Origin: Dethiosulfatarculus sandiegensis
Lineage (GTDB): Bacteria; Desulfobacterota; Desulfarculia; Desulfarculales; Desulfarculaceae
Direction: 5' to 3'
DNA length: 64,000 nt
Assembly (NCBI RefSeq): GCF_000931935.2
Contig: NZ_AZAC01000002.1
Location: 62,001 to 126,000 of the forward strand
In this document: positions 1-8,441 of the stretch, one piece after another
How positions within the stretch are numbered: position 1 is the first letter of the stretch
How the letters are laid out: the number at the start of each line of letters is the position of its first letter
Notes under the pieces: generated by a model
Database searches by the model: none
Told to the model about the DNA's origin: nothing
What the model saw: the letters and a program-made list of their open reading frames with translations, nothing else
Translations under genes and position numbers: made by a program

Positions 1-93
1 CGGAGGAGCATTGATTCCCGGCCGAAAGGGCCTTTATTTCTAATCGGAAGCAACGGATAAAAACAAAAACCCTGAAAACAAGGAGGGGGCCAA

Positions 94-540
94 GTGAGAA
101 AGGTTCTTGTAGCTTATACCAGCCGTACGGGCAACACCGAGAAAGTGGCCGGGTACATAGCGGAAGGTCTGCGCATGAGCGGCCATGAGCCGGTATTGAA
201 AAAAATAAGTGATATCAAAGATGCCGAAGCCATGGAAGGATATGATGCCTATGTATTCGGCTGCCCCACCTATCACAGGGACATGACCGGCGGCATGAAA
301 CAGTTTTTGTTCAAGGCTGAAAACTTAAACCTGGTGGGCAAGGTGGGAGGCTCCTTTGGCTCCTACACCCACAGCGGCGACGCGCCCAAATACATTTTCG
401 ACACCATGCAGTTTGTTTACAAGATGGATATGACCGAGTTGGGCTCCTTAAATATATTGGAAGGTGATATCGACAATCCCGACGCCATTAAATCAGGGCA
501 GGACTATGGCAAATCCATAGGCGTCAAACTCCCCGTCTGA
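94..540 (+). CDS. Flavodoxin-family protein
   Basis: A 148-residue single-domain flavodoxin-like protein, expected to bind FMN and carry electrons in the cytoplasm. The N-terminus has a beta strand followed by the phosphate-binding loop TSRTGNT (residues 9-15). Later loops, GCPTYHRDMTGG (from about residue 57) and GSFGSYTHSGDAPKY (about 87-101), fit the parts of the family that surround the isoalloxazine ring. The length is normal for a short-chain flavodoxin. The start is GTG at 94, placed 5 bases after a strong AGGAGGGGG. The gene stands alone, followed by a good intrinsic terminator. Redox partners cannot be told from the context. Confidence 0.85.
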   Translation: MRKVLVAYTSRTGNTEKVAGYIAEGLRMSGHEPVLKKISDIKDAEAMEGYDAYVFGCPTYHRDMTGGMKQFLFKAENLNLVGKVGGSFGSYTHSGDAPKYIFDTMQFVYKMDMTELGSLNILEGDIDNPDAIKSGQDYGKSIGVKLPV

Positions 541-956
541 TTTTTTGATAAATGCCGGAAGGCTTCTCTTAAAGGGCCTTCCGGTTTTTTCCCACCTTTT
601 TGCGCCCTTGTTTTTATAATAGTAACAAGTAAGTTTTTTGAGGGGTTCGGTGAAGTTTACGGCCCGTGGGCTTAGATTCGGCTTATTCCCGCCCCTTGCC
701 CAAAATCAAGTGTCATGCTAGAAAAAGACTAAGAGGTTTGGGAAAAACTGAAGGCTTTTGTAAAAAAAGGCCGATTTTATTTCGTCCATAAACAGAGCCT
801 TTGGTTTTTAATTTGCCCTGCCCTTGAAACCGGGCAGGCTTGGGCCACATGAAAAAGATGGCTTTTTGTGGTCTTTCGGGCCATGTGCGGTCCGGGCCGG
901 GGGGCCTTTTTTTAAGAGGCTTCCCCAGTGCACGCCCGCCCCAATGAGGCCAGTTC
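541..956. other. Gene-free spacer between flavodoxin gene and kinase gene
   Basis: Beyond the terminator at 555-590 I see no convincing gene. A TATAAT at 615-620 has no good -35 partner at the right distance, so I do not call a promoter. The reverse-strand reading frame across the end of this spacer runs into the kinase gene and looks like a shadow. Confidence 0.5.
555..590 (+). terminator. Intrinsic terminator of the flavodoxin gene
   Basis: Perfect 9-bp arms CCGGAAGGC (555-563) and GCCTTCCGG (576-584) are followed directly by six T residues (585-590), 15 bases after the flavodoxin stop codon. Confidence 0.85.
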
Positions 957-2087
957 ATGACTAAAAGCGCCGGTGATCCAAATAGCATAACCGATTTCAA
1001 GGCCATGGCCCTGGAGTTGGACAAGTACCGCAGGATCATAGAGACAGCGGATGACGCAGTGGTCTCCATAAATGAGAACCACGAAGTTGTCTTTATGAAT
1101 AAAGCGGCGGAAAAGCTGTTTGGCTATCAGCGCAGCGAAATCATGGGCGGCGATTTAAATATCCTGATACCTCAAGAATACCGGGAACAACATCGTAAAT
1201 TTTTGAATAAATATTTGAGAACCGGCCACCCGCGCATGATGGGCACTGTGGCCGAGGTGACGATTGAAAAACGCGACGGTGCCAAAATTCCGGTTTCCAT
1301 CAGCTTGAGCGGCGGGGTGTCGGAAAACGGGCGCATGCTTTTCACCGCCATAATGCGGGATCTGAGTGCGGAACGCTCACTGACCCAAAGGGTGCAGGAG
1401 GCCGAGGCCCTGGCCGCGGTGGGCAAGATGGTGGCCACGGTGAGCCATGAGATAAAAACGCCTTTGGCCCTGATCGGCGGCTTTACCAGACAAGTGACCA
1501 GGGAGCCGAATATAAGTGAAAAAGGCAAGCGAAAGCTGGAGATAGTCCTGGAAGAGGTGGGCCGCCTGGAGAGTCTGCTAAATGAAATCAGCGACCTTTC
1601 CAGACCCTACCGTTATCAGTTTGAAGAATTGGATATGTGTCAGGAGTCTGCCCAGGTGTTGGAGCTGATGACGCCCTCACTGGGAGAAGCCGCCAACGGA
1701 TTGAGCCTTTTATGCAACAAGGGCGTGCCAAAGGTTATGGCCGACAAAAACCGTTTACGCCAGGTTCTGATCAATCTGGTTAACAATGCGGTGCAGGCCT
1801 GCGCCAAAGAGGAACCCAAGGTGGAGGTAGAGGTCGCTCCCTGGCCCAGGGGCGGGGTTATCCTCGAGGTCCGGGATAATGGCCACGGCATACCCGAAGA
1901 ACACCAAAAAGAGCTTTTCACTCCTTTTTTCACCACCAAAAAACAGGGAACGGGCCTGGGTTTACCCCTGGCCCGCCGTATAATCAGGGATCACGGCGGC
2001 AAGATCAAGGTCGTGAGCCAGGTGGGAGAGGGCACAACCGTGCTGGTGGCCCTGCCTGCCAGGCCCAAACAGGGAAATGAATCCTGA
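957..2087 (+). CDS. Cytosolic PAS-domain sensor histidine kinase
   Basis: A 376-residue two-component sensor without membrane segments, so it should sense an intracellular signal. A PAS domain covers about residues 20-135 (VVFMNKAAEKLFGY and the following core). The dimerisation/phosphoacceptor helix carries VSHEIKTPL with His164. The ATPase domain shows the N box LINLVNNAVQAC, the G1 box VRDNGHGI and the G2 box TGLGLPLARRI. The build resembles NtrB-like kinases. No response regulator lies next to it, so it is an orphan kinase here and its partner is unknown. The ATG at 957 has a modest GAGG 8 bases upstream. It is followed at 246 bases by def, which is probably transcribed separately. Confidence 0.9.
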   Translation: MTKSAGDPNSITDFKAMALELDKYRRIIETADDAVVSINENHEVVFMNKAAEKLFGYQRSEIMGGDLNILIPQEYREQHRKFLNKYLRTGHPRMMGTVAEVTIEKRDGAKIPVSISLSGGVSENGRMLFTAIMRDLSAERSLTQRVQEAEALAAVGKMVATVSHEIKTPLALIGGFTRQVTREPNISEKGKRKLEIVLEEVGRLESLLNEISDLSRPYRYQFEELDMCQESAQVLELMTPSLGEAANGLSLLCNKGVPKVMADKNRLRQVLINLVNNAVQACAKEEPKVEVEVAPWPRGGVILEVRDNGHGIPEEHQKELFTPFFTTKKQGTGLGLPLARRIIRDHGGKIKVVSQVGEGTTVLVALPARPKQGNES

Positions 2088-2333
2088 GACGGGCTTGAAC
2101 CCCTGACCCGGGTGGTTATATTACTAGTACAATGAATGCTTTTGAAACGATTGGCTTCTTCCCCGATTTTTAATTCCATATGGGGCTGTTAAGCCTTTTT
2201 TTAAGGGCCTTGATTTCGTGAAAAGTCGAAATAGCCGGATATAACCAGTAAGATAAGGTTTTTGTTGGCAGGATGCGCCCTTTGGGGCCATTGGTTGTGA
2301 ACCGGCTTTATGATTTAATGATGGAGAGCCAAG

Positions 2334-2846
2334 ATGGCTGTTATTCCTATTTATACTTATCCTGATCCCGTGCTGGCCAAAAAGTGCGAAGATGTGGTCG
2401 AGATAAACGATGAACTCATCACCCTGGCCCATGATATGGTCGACACCATGTTCGAGGCTCCGGGAATCGGTTTGGCCGCACCCCAGGTTGGCCGTTCCAT
2501 CCGTTTGATAGTGGTTGACTTAAACCCCGGCGAGGATGCGGCCGAGGCTGCGTGCCTGTTCAACCCCACCATAGTCTCCAAAGAGGGCAGCTCCTGCATT
2601 GAGGAGGGCTGTCTTTCGGTGCCGGATTATGCGGTTGAGGTGCCCCGGGCCGCCAAGGTTGTGGTCGAGGCCCTGAATGAAGAGGGTAAAAAGATTCGCC
2701 TGGAGGCGGAGGGCATGCTGGCCACCTGCCTGCAGCATGAAATAGATCACCTGGAAGGCACGGTGATCATAGATTATGTAAGTTCCCTGAAGCGTTCTTT
2801 ATATAAAAAGCGCCGCTTGAAAAAGATGAAAAAGGGTGATGCATGA
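2334..2846 (+). CDS. def: Peptide deformylase
   Basis: Removes the formyl group from the N-terminal methionine of nascent proteins, using Fe2+ or another divalent metal. All three family motifs are present: GIGLAAPQVG (about residues 44-53), EEGCLSVP with the metal-binding Cys (about 91-98), and QHEIDHLEG with the HExxH metal-binding and catalytic residues (about 133-141). The length of 170 residues is typical. The start codon is an ATG 5 bases after GGAGAG. The stop overlaps the fmt start by 4 bases (ATGA), which suggests translational coupling of formylation and deformylation functions. Confidence 0.97.
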   Translation: MAVIPIYTYPDPVLAKKCEDVVEINDELITLAHDMVDTMFEAPGIGLAAPQVGRSIRLIVVDLNPGEDAAEAACLFNPTIVSKEGSSCIEEGCLSVPDYAVEVPRAAKVVVEALNEEGKKIRLEAEGMLATCLQHEIDHLEGTVIIDYVSSLKRSLYKKRRLKKMKKGDA

Positions 2847-3790
2847 GAGCAAAGACCCTGGTTTTCATGGGCACTCCGGATATTGCCTGCCCGACTTTGA
2901 CCGCCGCTTCCAAAGCAGGTTGGCAGGTTAAGGGCGTGGTCACCCAGCCCGACCGCCCTGCCGGCAGGGGTAAGAAAGTAAGGCGCTGCCCGGTTGCGGC
3001 CCAGGCTGATGACCTGGGATTTTTGGTGCTTCAGCCCGAGAGGATTGCCGCCCTTAAAGAAGAGCTTAAGAGCCTTGACGCCCAGGCCTGTGTAGTTATG
3101 GCCATGGGCCAGATCCTCCCCAAGGAGATACTTGATATCTTTCCCTTGGGCTGTGTGAACCTGCATACCTCGCTTTTACCCCTTTTAAGGGGGGCGTCTC
3201 CCATTAACCAGGCCATAATCCAGGGTTTTGATACTACGGGAGTGACGGCCATGATGATGGACCAGGGCATGGACACAGGCCATATCATCATGCAGGAAGA
3301 GCTGATTATAGATATGCAGGAGACTGCGGGAAGCCTGGCCGACAGACTTTCGGCCCTGGCTGCCGATCTTTTGCCCCGTACTTTGGAAGCCCTTTGGAAA
3401 GGCGAGGCAACGTGGACGCCCCAGGATGGCGGCAAGGCCACTTATGCGCCTGTAATGAAAAAAACAGACGGGCTTCTGGACTGGAATAAAAGCGCCGAGG
3501 AACTTGACCGACAAGTCAGGGGAATGGACCCCTGGCCCTCCGCCTTTACCAGCCTGAACCAAAAACAGTTAAGGCTTTTTGCCCCCACCTGTTTGAGCGA
3601 CTTTGACCACAAGGCTAAACCCGGCACTGTATTGCCTCCCCAGATGGAGAGGCCCGATATGCTCTGGGTGGCCTGCGGCCAAGGGGCCTTGGGTCTGGGC
3701 CAGGTCCAGGCGGCCGGTAAACGCCGCATGGAGGCCCGCAATTTTATCCACGGTCTGCGTGACAAACAGGGCTTTTGCCTGGGAGAATAA
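2843..3790 (+). CDS. fmt: Methionyl-tRNA formyltransferase
   Basis: Transfers a formyl group from 10-formyl-tetrahydrofolate to Met-tRNAfMet. The N-terminal formyltransferase domain has the usual opening VFMGTPDIA, the catalytic stretch VNLHTSLLPLLRGASP (Asn and His of the active site) and MDQGMDTGHI with the catalytic Asp. A C-terminal domain of about 100 residues (DGLLDWNKSAEELDRQVRGM onward) is the tRNA-binding part. The length of 315 residues is standard. It overlaps def by 4 bases upstream, and its TAA stop shares one base with the rsmB ATG. The three genes therefore form one translationally coupled operon. Confidence 0.97.
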   Translation: MRAKTLVFMGTPDIACPTLTAASKAGWQVKGVVTQPDRPAGRGKKVRRCPVAAQADDLGFLVLQPERIAALKEELKSLDAQACVVMAMGQILPKEILDIFPLGCVNLHTSLLPLLRGASPINQAIIQGFDTTGVTAMMMDQGMDTGHIIMQEELIIDMQETAGSLADRLSALAADLLPRTLEALWKGEATWTPQDGGKATYAPVMKKTDGLLDWNKSAEELDRQVRGMDPWPSAFTSLNQKQLRLFAPTCLSDFDHKAKPGTVLPPQMERPDMLWVACGQGALGLGQVQAAGKRRMEARNFIHGLRDKQGFCLGE

Positions 3791-5124
3791 TGGAACCTCG
3801 CCGCCTGGCCTTTGACACCCTGCTAAGACTTGAAAAAACCCCCCAGCGCCTGGAGACCGTGCTTAACCGGAATCTGGCCGCCCATGCCAAGGCCCAGCCG
3901 CGGGACAGGGCCCTGGCCACCAATCTGGTCTATGGGGTTTTACGCAACCGGCTTTACCTGGACCACCTGCTCAAGCCTTTTTTGCGCCAATCTTTGGAAA
4001 GTCTCGATCTGCCGGTGCTTTTAATTCTGCGCCTGGGAGCCTATGAACAGGAGTTTCTGTCAACTCCCACCTTTGCTTCGGTGAACGCCTATGTGGAGCT
4101 GGCCAAAAAGGGCCCGGCCAAAAAGGCCAAAGGCCTGGTCAACGCCTGTCTGCGGGGGCTGGACAGGGGCAGAAAAAAGGTCAAGCTGCCAAATTCCGAA
4201 ACCAACTTAAATCAATGGTTAAGTGTTCGTTATTCCCATCCCTTGTGGCTGGTCAACGAGCTGGTGAGCCTTTGGGGTGAACAAGAGGCGCAAAGCTGGT
4301 GCGAAGCCAACCAGGAAAAACCCGCGCCCACCATCAGGGCCAACACCCTTAAAACCTCTCCCCAGGTTCTGACCGGGCTTTTGGCGGATCATGCCAAGGA
4401 AATAACCTCTCACACCTTGGACCCGCAAGTATTGGTGCTTAAGGGCCTTAAGGGCGGGGTGATGAGCCTGCCGGGCTTTGACGAGGGCTTTTGGCAGGCC
4501 CAGGACCCGGCCGCCACCTGTGTGACCAGGCTTTTGGGGGTGGAGCCGGGTATGCGGGTCTTGGATCTCTGTGCAGGGGCAGGCGGAAAATCCGGCCACT
4601 TGGCCGAGTTGATGAAAAACCAGGGGCAGCTTGTCTGTGTGGACCCTTCCGCCGGTCGGGTAAAGGCCCTTAAGGAAAACCTGGCCAGGTTGGGGGTGAA
4701 AAACGCGCGGGTGCTGAAAGCGGAGGCGGATAAGCTCGATGCCAAGCAAATGCTCTATGACCGCATACTCATAGACGCACCCTGCTCCGGCCTGGGGGTG
4801 ATCGGGCGCAGGCCCGACCTCAGGTGGCGCAGATCAAGCCAAGATCCCAAACGCCTGGCCCTACTCCAGTCCGAAATTCTGGTCAAGGCGGCGGAAATGC
4901 TTTGTCCCGGCGGCGCGGCCCTTTACTGCACCTGCACCATGATGCCAGAAGAAAATAAAGAGGTGATAGAATCCTTTTTACAAAGCCACCCCGAGTTTTC
5001 TCTTGAGCCCGCACCGGACGAGTACACAAAGGATTGCTGGACCAAAGACGGCTTTTTCCGGACCATGCCCCATCGCCAGAAAAGCGATGCCTTTTTTGCG
5101 GCCAGGCTCAGGAAAAAAGCTTGA
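3790..5124 (+). CDS. rsmB: 16S rRNA (cytosine-967-C5)-methyltransferase
   Basis: RsmB/Sun family enzyme that methylates C967 of 16S rRNA with S-adenosylmethionine. An N-terminal NusB-like helical domain spans about residues 1-140. It is followed by the methyltransferase domain with the SAM loop VLDLCAGAGGKSGHL, the motif IV DAPCSGLGVIGRRPDLRW, and the motif VI YCTCTMMPEEN with the catalytic Cys. I chose the ATG at 3790 (MEPRRLAFDTLL), which overlaps the fmt TAA as TAATG; an in-frame TTG 15 bases upstream is less likely. The protein is 444 residues, a normal size. The def-fmt-rsmB order is a widely conserved operon. Confidence 0.95.
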   Translation: MEPRRLAFDTLLRLEKTPQRLETVLNRNLAAHAKAQPRDRALATNLVYGVLRNRLYLDHLLKPFLRQSLESLDLPVLLILRLGAYEQEFLSTPTFASVNAYVELAKKGPAKKAKGLVNACLRGLDRGRKKVKLPNSETNLNQWLSVRYSHPLWLVNELVSLWGEQEAQSWCEANQEKPAPTIRANTLKTSPQVLTGLLADHAKEITSHTLDPQVLVLKGLKGGVMSLPGFDEGFWQAQDPAATCVTRLLGVEPGMRVLDLCAGAGGKSGHLAELMKNQGQLVCVDPSAGRVKALKENLARLGVKNARVLKAEADKLDAKQMLYDRILIDAPCSGLGVIGRRPDLRWRRSSQDPKRLALLQSEILVKAAEMLCPGGAALYCTCTMMPEENKEVIESFLQSHPEFSLEPAPDEYTKDCWTKDGFFRTMPHRQKSDAFFAARLRKKA

Positions 5125-5135
5125 TTTAAAGGGTG

Positions 5136-6017
5136 TTATGATTTCAGCTGGGCAAACAGCATGCCCGCGAACATAAGCACGCAGCCCAAAAGGGAGCGAG
5201 CCGAAAGCACTTCATCCAGGATCAACCAGCCGGTCAGGGCGGCAAAGACCGTCTCCAGGCTCAGGATTATGGCAGCATGGGCAGGGGGGGCTTCTCTTTG
5301 GGCCACCACCTGCAGGGTGTAGGCCACTCCCACACTCATGATGCCACCGTATAAAATCGGGACTGCCGCCCCCGTCAATCCCTGGATAGTGATGGGCTCC
5401 AACCAGAGAGCGGTGGCCAGGCTCAATATGGCGCAGGCCACATACTGGGCCGCAGCCAAGCGCAGCACATCAATCCTGGGTGAGAGCCAACCCAGAATCA
5501 ACACATGACCGGCCCAGAAAAAAGAGCCTAATAACTCCAAAAGATCGCCTGGGGAAAGGGTAAGCTCCTCGGTGACACTTAAAAAGTAAAGGCCCAAAAG
5601 GGCCAGAAAAGCCCCCACCCAGCCTCCCCAGGCCAGTCTGTAACCCCAGAAAAGCCCGACCAGCGGCACCAGAATCACGTAAAGGCCGGTGATAAAGGCG
5701 GCTTTTCCCGCGGTTGTGTAGACCAGTCCCACCTGTTGAAAGGTGGCGCCAAAGAAAAGCACCGCCCCGGTCAGGGCTCCTCCCCAGAGAACGGGTCTTT
5801 TTTGGAAAAACACCGGCAGATCCCCGCCCCAGGTCAGACGCCCCGGTTTCTTTAGAATCAAGGGCCACAAGGCCAGGGCCCCCAGGGCAAAGCGCACCCC
5901 GTTAAAGGTGAACGGCCCCACATGATCCATGCCCATTCTTTGGGCCACAAAGGCCGCGCCCCAGATCATGGCGGTGATAAGCAAGAGCGAGTCTGCTTTG
6001 AGGGCTTTGGTGTTCAA
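5136..6017 (-). CDS. EamA/DMT-family membrane transporter
   Basis: An integral inner-membrane protein of 293 residues with about ten hydrophobic segments arranged as two five-helix repeats. This is the hallmark of the drug/metabolite transporter (RhaT/YdcZ-like, EamA) superfamily. The first repeat starts LLITAMIWGAAFVAQRMG and the second near LGSFFWAGHVLILGW. The end of the second repeat (AIILSLETVFAALTGWLIL) matches the conserved EamA signature. The substrate is unknown; relatives export amino acids or other metabolites. The start is TTG at 6017 with AAGGGAAAG upstream. It is convergent with rsmB, 11 bases away. Confidence 0.88.
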   Translation of the reverse strand: MNTKALKADSLLLITAMIWGAAFVAQRMGMDHVGPFTFNGVRFALGALALWPLILKKPGRLTWGGDLPVFFQKRPVLWGGALTGAVLFFGATFQQVGLVYTTAGKAAFITGLYVILVPLVGLFWGYRLAWGGWVGAFLALLGLYFLSVTEELTLSPGDLLELLGSFFWAGHVLILGWLSPRIDVLRLAAAQYVACAILSLATALWLEPITIQGLTGAAVPILYGGIMSVGVAYTLQVVAQREAPPAHAAIILSLETVFAALTGWLILDEVLSARSLLGCVLMFAGMLFAQLKS

Positions 6018-6350
6018 TTAGCTTTCCCTTGCAGATAGACAGGTTACTGAATTGAGGCCGCCGCGAGGTGCAGGACGCACCATGCAACGCTCCCGAATTG
6101 GCAAAGTATCCTTTACTTTTTTTTCAGTCAAGGGAAATGAAAAACAAGGGCATTGGAGAAATCCGTTTGCAGAAAACAGTTAATGGAAAAAGTGGAAAAG
6201 TATCTGAAAATTAGTTTACGGGCCTGTTTTAAGCCTTGTTCATAGTATTGAAAGAAACGCTTTTACGGTTTTCGGAACAGGACTAAAACTGTCAATTTAG
6301 TAACTAATTGGAATAATTGTTACAAAAAATATCATCCTTTGAAAAAAACG

Positions 6351-6380
6351 TTGACTTGGCATCAATTGAGGGCGTAAATT
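6351..6380 (+). promoter_or_regulatory. Probable sigma70 promoter of the TrmB-family gene
   Basis: TTGACT at 6351-6356 and TAAATT at 6375-6380 are separated by 18 bases. It faces the TrmB-type regulator, whose start lies about 115 bases downstream of the expected transcription start. Confidence 0.55.
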
Positions 6381-6406
6381 GTTGCTACCTTAGTGGTATC
6401 AAACAT

Positions 6407-6474
6407 GGCTGTCTGGCCGGGTGGGGGGACCGCCTGAATCGGTTAATTAATTTAAGATTGCAGGCCAGACAGCC
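6407..6474 (+). promoter_or_regulatory. 12-bp perfect inverted repeat in the TrmB gene leader
   Basis: GGCTGTCTGGCC (6407-6418) is repeated as its exact reverse complement GGCCAGACAGCC (6463-6474), 44 bases apart. It lies downstream of the promoter and 27 bases before the TTG start. It could be a regulator operator pair or an mRNA stem that controls translation. Confidence 0.5.
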
Positions 6475-6501
6475 TCATTCAATCCCAAGAAAGATGTTTT
6501 A

Positions 6502-7293
6502 TTGGGAGTCTTTGAAAGCCTTAAATCCCTGGGATTCACCAAGTACGAGATAAACTGCTATCTTGCCCTGTTGAATGATAATCCCACAAACGGTTCCACC
6601 TTAAGCAGGAACTGCGCAGTACCTCGCTCCAAAATCTATGACGTGCTGCGTAAGATGGCGGGCAAGGGCCTGGTGGTGGAGATTCAGGAGGGGCTTTTCG
6701 CGCCCTTGCCTCCCCGTGAGCTTTTGAAAAGGCTTAAATCCGGTTTTCAAGAGAATATCAAGACAGTTGAGGACCACCTGGCCAATAATACCGCTAAAGG
6801 GGCCGGTTATGACTATGTCTGGACCATAAAGGGCAAGGATCATATCCTGATCAAGGCCAGGCAAATGATAAAAAGTGCTCAAAAAGAGCTGTATATCCGC
6901 CTGACTCCGGTTGAGGGAGAGGTGCTGGACCCGGAGCTGGAACAGGCCGAACAAAGGGGAGTGGCCCTGCGCTATGTGTCGCTGGGAAGGCCCGGCAAAC
7001 GGTTTGCCATCCAAGTGGAGCACCCGGAAAGCGAACGTCTGATTAAGGTTTTGGGCGGCAGAATCATAGATATAATTGCCGACCGCAAAGAAGCTCTGGT
7101 CGGCAATTTCCCTCTTTCTTCCCATGTCGATCCCCTGGTGAACTGGACCAGGAATTATTGGTTTGTCAGCACCAGCCGGGACAGTGTGCGCCACGATTTT
7201 TACCACTATTATCTTTACAAGCTTTATGACTGCAATGAGTTTCTCACACCTGAAGAACAGGCCGTTTATCAGTTGATAAAAGCAGACGACTGA
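6502..7293 (+). CDS. TrmB-family transcriptional regulator
   Basis: A 263-residue regulator with an N-terminal winged helix-turn-helix (LGFTKYEINCYLALL, then SKIYDVLRKMAGKGLV, about residues 8-65). A TrmB-type effector domain follows (VWTIKGKDHILIKARQMIKSAQKELYI, about 108-135), a fold related to phospholipase D that binds ligands, often sugars, in this family. TrmB proteins are best known from archaea but occur in anaerobic bacteria. The start is taken as TTG at 6502, because the family N-terminus begins right there; its ribosome-binding site is weak. No transporter genes lie directly beside it except the divergent EamA permease, so that permease or the gene itself is a plausible target. Confidence 0.85.
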   Translation: MGVFESLKSLGFTKYEINCYLALLNDNPTNGSTLSRNCAVPRSKIYDVLRKMAGKGLVVEIQEGLFAPLPPRELLKRLKSGFQENIKTVEDHLANNTAKGAGYDYVWTIKGKDHILIKARQMIKSAQKELYIRLTPVEGEVLDPELEQAEQRGVALRYVSLGRPGKRFAIQVEHPESERLIKVLGGRIIDIIADRKEALVGNFPLSSHVDPLVNWTRNYWFVSTSRDSVRHDFYHYYLYKLYDCNEFLTPEEQAVYQLIKADD

Positions 7294-7516
7294 TATAACA
7301 CAGGTTTGCCTTTCATTAATATTCTTTTTTTATTTTCTTAAATTAATACTGCCACTTAACCGGCAAATTGCTGATTTATCAGCCTGTCGTCCGGGTCTTT
7401 TGCTGTTTTTTGGGTTGCCTGGTTAAGACCGGTTTTTGCCGGTTTTCAGTGCACCCGAACCCTTGATGCCTTAAACCGGTTTAACTGGTTAGCCAATCCC
7501 CATGCTTGGTTTTTGC

Positions 7517-7546
7517 TTGACAAAAGACAGAGAAAAAAGTTATGTT
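7517..7546 (+). promoter_or_regulatory. Promoter of the IclR gene
   Basis: TTGACA (7517-7522) is a perfect -35 box; TATGTT (7541-7546) after an 18-base spacer is a fair -10 box. The -10 box overlaps the left arm of the operator-like inverted repeat, which fits autorepression. Confidence 0.65.
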
Positions 7547-7581
7547 CGTTATCATAAAAATAAGTTTTGTAATAACGAACA
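7543..7581 (+). promoter_or_regulatory. Probable IclR operator
   Basis: TGTTCGTTAT (7543-7552) and ATAACGAACA (7572-7581) are perfect 10-bp inverted arms separated by 19 bases. GTTCG...CGAAC half sites resemble known IclR-family operators. The site overlaps the -10 box and the transcription start region of the IclR gene. Confidence 0.65.
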
Positions 7582-7595
7582 AATCTGGAGGGATG

Positions 7596-8384
7596 GTGAG
7601 CGTCAAATCTGTTGAAAGGGCGGTGAACCTGCTGAAGCTGTTTTCCAGGCAGGAGACTTGGCTGGGAATAAGCCTGATCGCTCAAAAAATGGATATGTCC
7701 AAATCAGCGGCCCATCAAATGGCCACCACCCTGGTCAAGGCGGGAATGCTGAAAAAGGATCCGTCCACCAAAAAGTATTGCCTGGGTTTGAAGCTGTTCG
7801 AGTTTGCCATGATTCAGCCGGATATAGTGGATATCCATCAAAAGGCGGCCGGGCCTGCCCGCTACCTTTCCCGCAAAACAGCCATGACCAGTCATCTGGC
7901 GCTTTGGGACGGCCATGATGTGGAGTTGGTGCATTCTTCCAGCTTTCCCCAGGCCAGGCCGGTTGTGTTCGGGCTTTTGGGGCCCAAACTCCCTGCCCAT
8001 GCCTCTGCCCTGGGCAAGGCCATTTTATCCAGTTTGAACCCGGAAGACCTGGCGGCCTTTTTGGAGCAGGCTGAACTCACCCAGAACACGCCAAAAACCA
8101 TCACCGACCTTGAGGGGCTGAAAAATGAGCTGACGAGGGTCAGGCAAAGGGGCTATGCCCTGGAAAATGAAGAGCTGGTCACCGGCGGCATGGGCCTGGC
8201 CGCGCCTTTTTTCAAGCAAAACGGAGAAGTCTGCGGTGCGGTGAGCCTCTTTTCCATTCCCGAGCGGCTTAAAGACCCCGCCAAAGTCGATGGGCTGAGC
8301 CGCCAGGTCATGGAGACGGCTTCTGAGATATCGAGCCTTTACGGCTGCGCGCCTGAACGCATGAATCTGGCCGACCGCAGTTGA
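7596..8384 (+). CDS. IclR-family transcriptional regulator
   Basis: A 262-residue regulator. The N-terminal winged helix (about residues 5-65: SVERAVNLLKLFSR, then ISLIAQKMDMSKSAAHQMATTL) binds DNA. The C-terminal domain (about 80-255) is the IclR effector domain, with AHASALGKAILSSL and RQRGYALENEELVTGGMGLAAP typical of the ligand pocket. I place the start at GTG 7596, 4 bases after GGAGGG; an ATG three bases earlier is also possible. The longer frame from 7542 would translate the operator and is unlikely. Its position upstream of a peptidase, importer and dehydrogenase cluster suggests control of that cluster and of itself. Confidence 0.9.
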   Translation: MSVKSVERAVNLLKLFSRQETWLGISLIAQKMDMSKSAAHQMATTLVKAGMLKKDPSTKKYCLGLKLFEFAMIQPDIVDIHQKAAGPARYLSRKTAMTSHLALWDGHDVELVHSSSFPQARPVVFGLLGPKLPAHASALGKAILSSLNPEDLAAFLEQAELTQNTPKTITDLEGLKNELTRVRQRGYALENEELVTGGMGLAAPFFKQNGEVCGAVSLFSIPERLKDPAKVDGLSRQVMETASEISSLYGCAPERMNLADRS

Positions 8385-8441
8385 TAAGGATTATCTGGTT
8401 TGTTCTGAGCTTGGGATTGTTGCGCCCCGGGGAGGTTTTTG

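Larger units (their letters stand above)
6018..6501. other. Divergent intergenic region (EamA / TrmB)
   Basis: A 484-base AT-rich spacer between divergent genes. It holds a sigma70-type promoter for the TrmB gene (6351-6380) and a perfect 12-bp inverted repeat in its leader (6407-6474), each listed separately. A short forward frame from 6317 crosses the promoter and I do not regard it as a gene. Confidence 0.6.
7294..7595. other. Control region upstream of the IclR gene
   Basis: A 302-base spacer holding a 14-bp perfect palindrome TTAAACCGGTTTAA (7471-7484), a promoter (7517-7546) and a 10-bp-arm inverted repeat (7543-7581) just upstream of the IclR start. The segment 7421-7445 is also rich in CCGGTT-type half sites. 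Confidence 0.55.

Noticed and set aside
541..956. TATAAT at 615-620 as a promoter for the PAS kinase
   Set aside because: No acceptable -35 box at 16-18 bases upstream, and the distance to the gene is more than 330 bases.
6317..6553. A 78-residue plus-strand frame across the TrmB leader
   Set aside because: It runs through the promoter and inverted repeat and overlaps the TrmB start in another frame.
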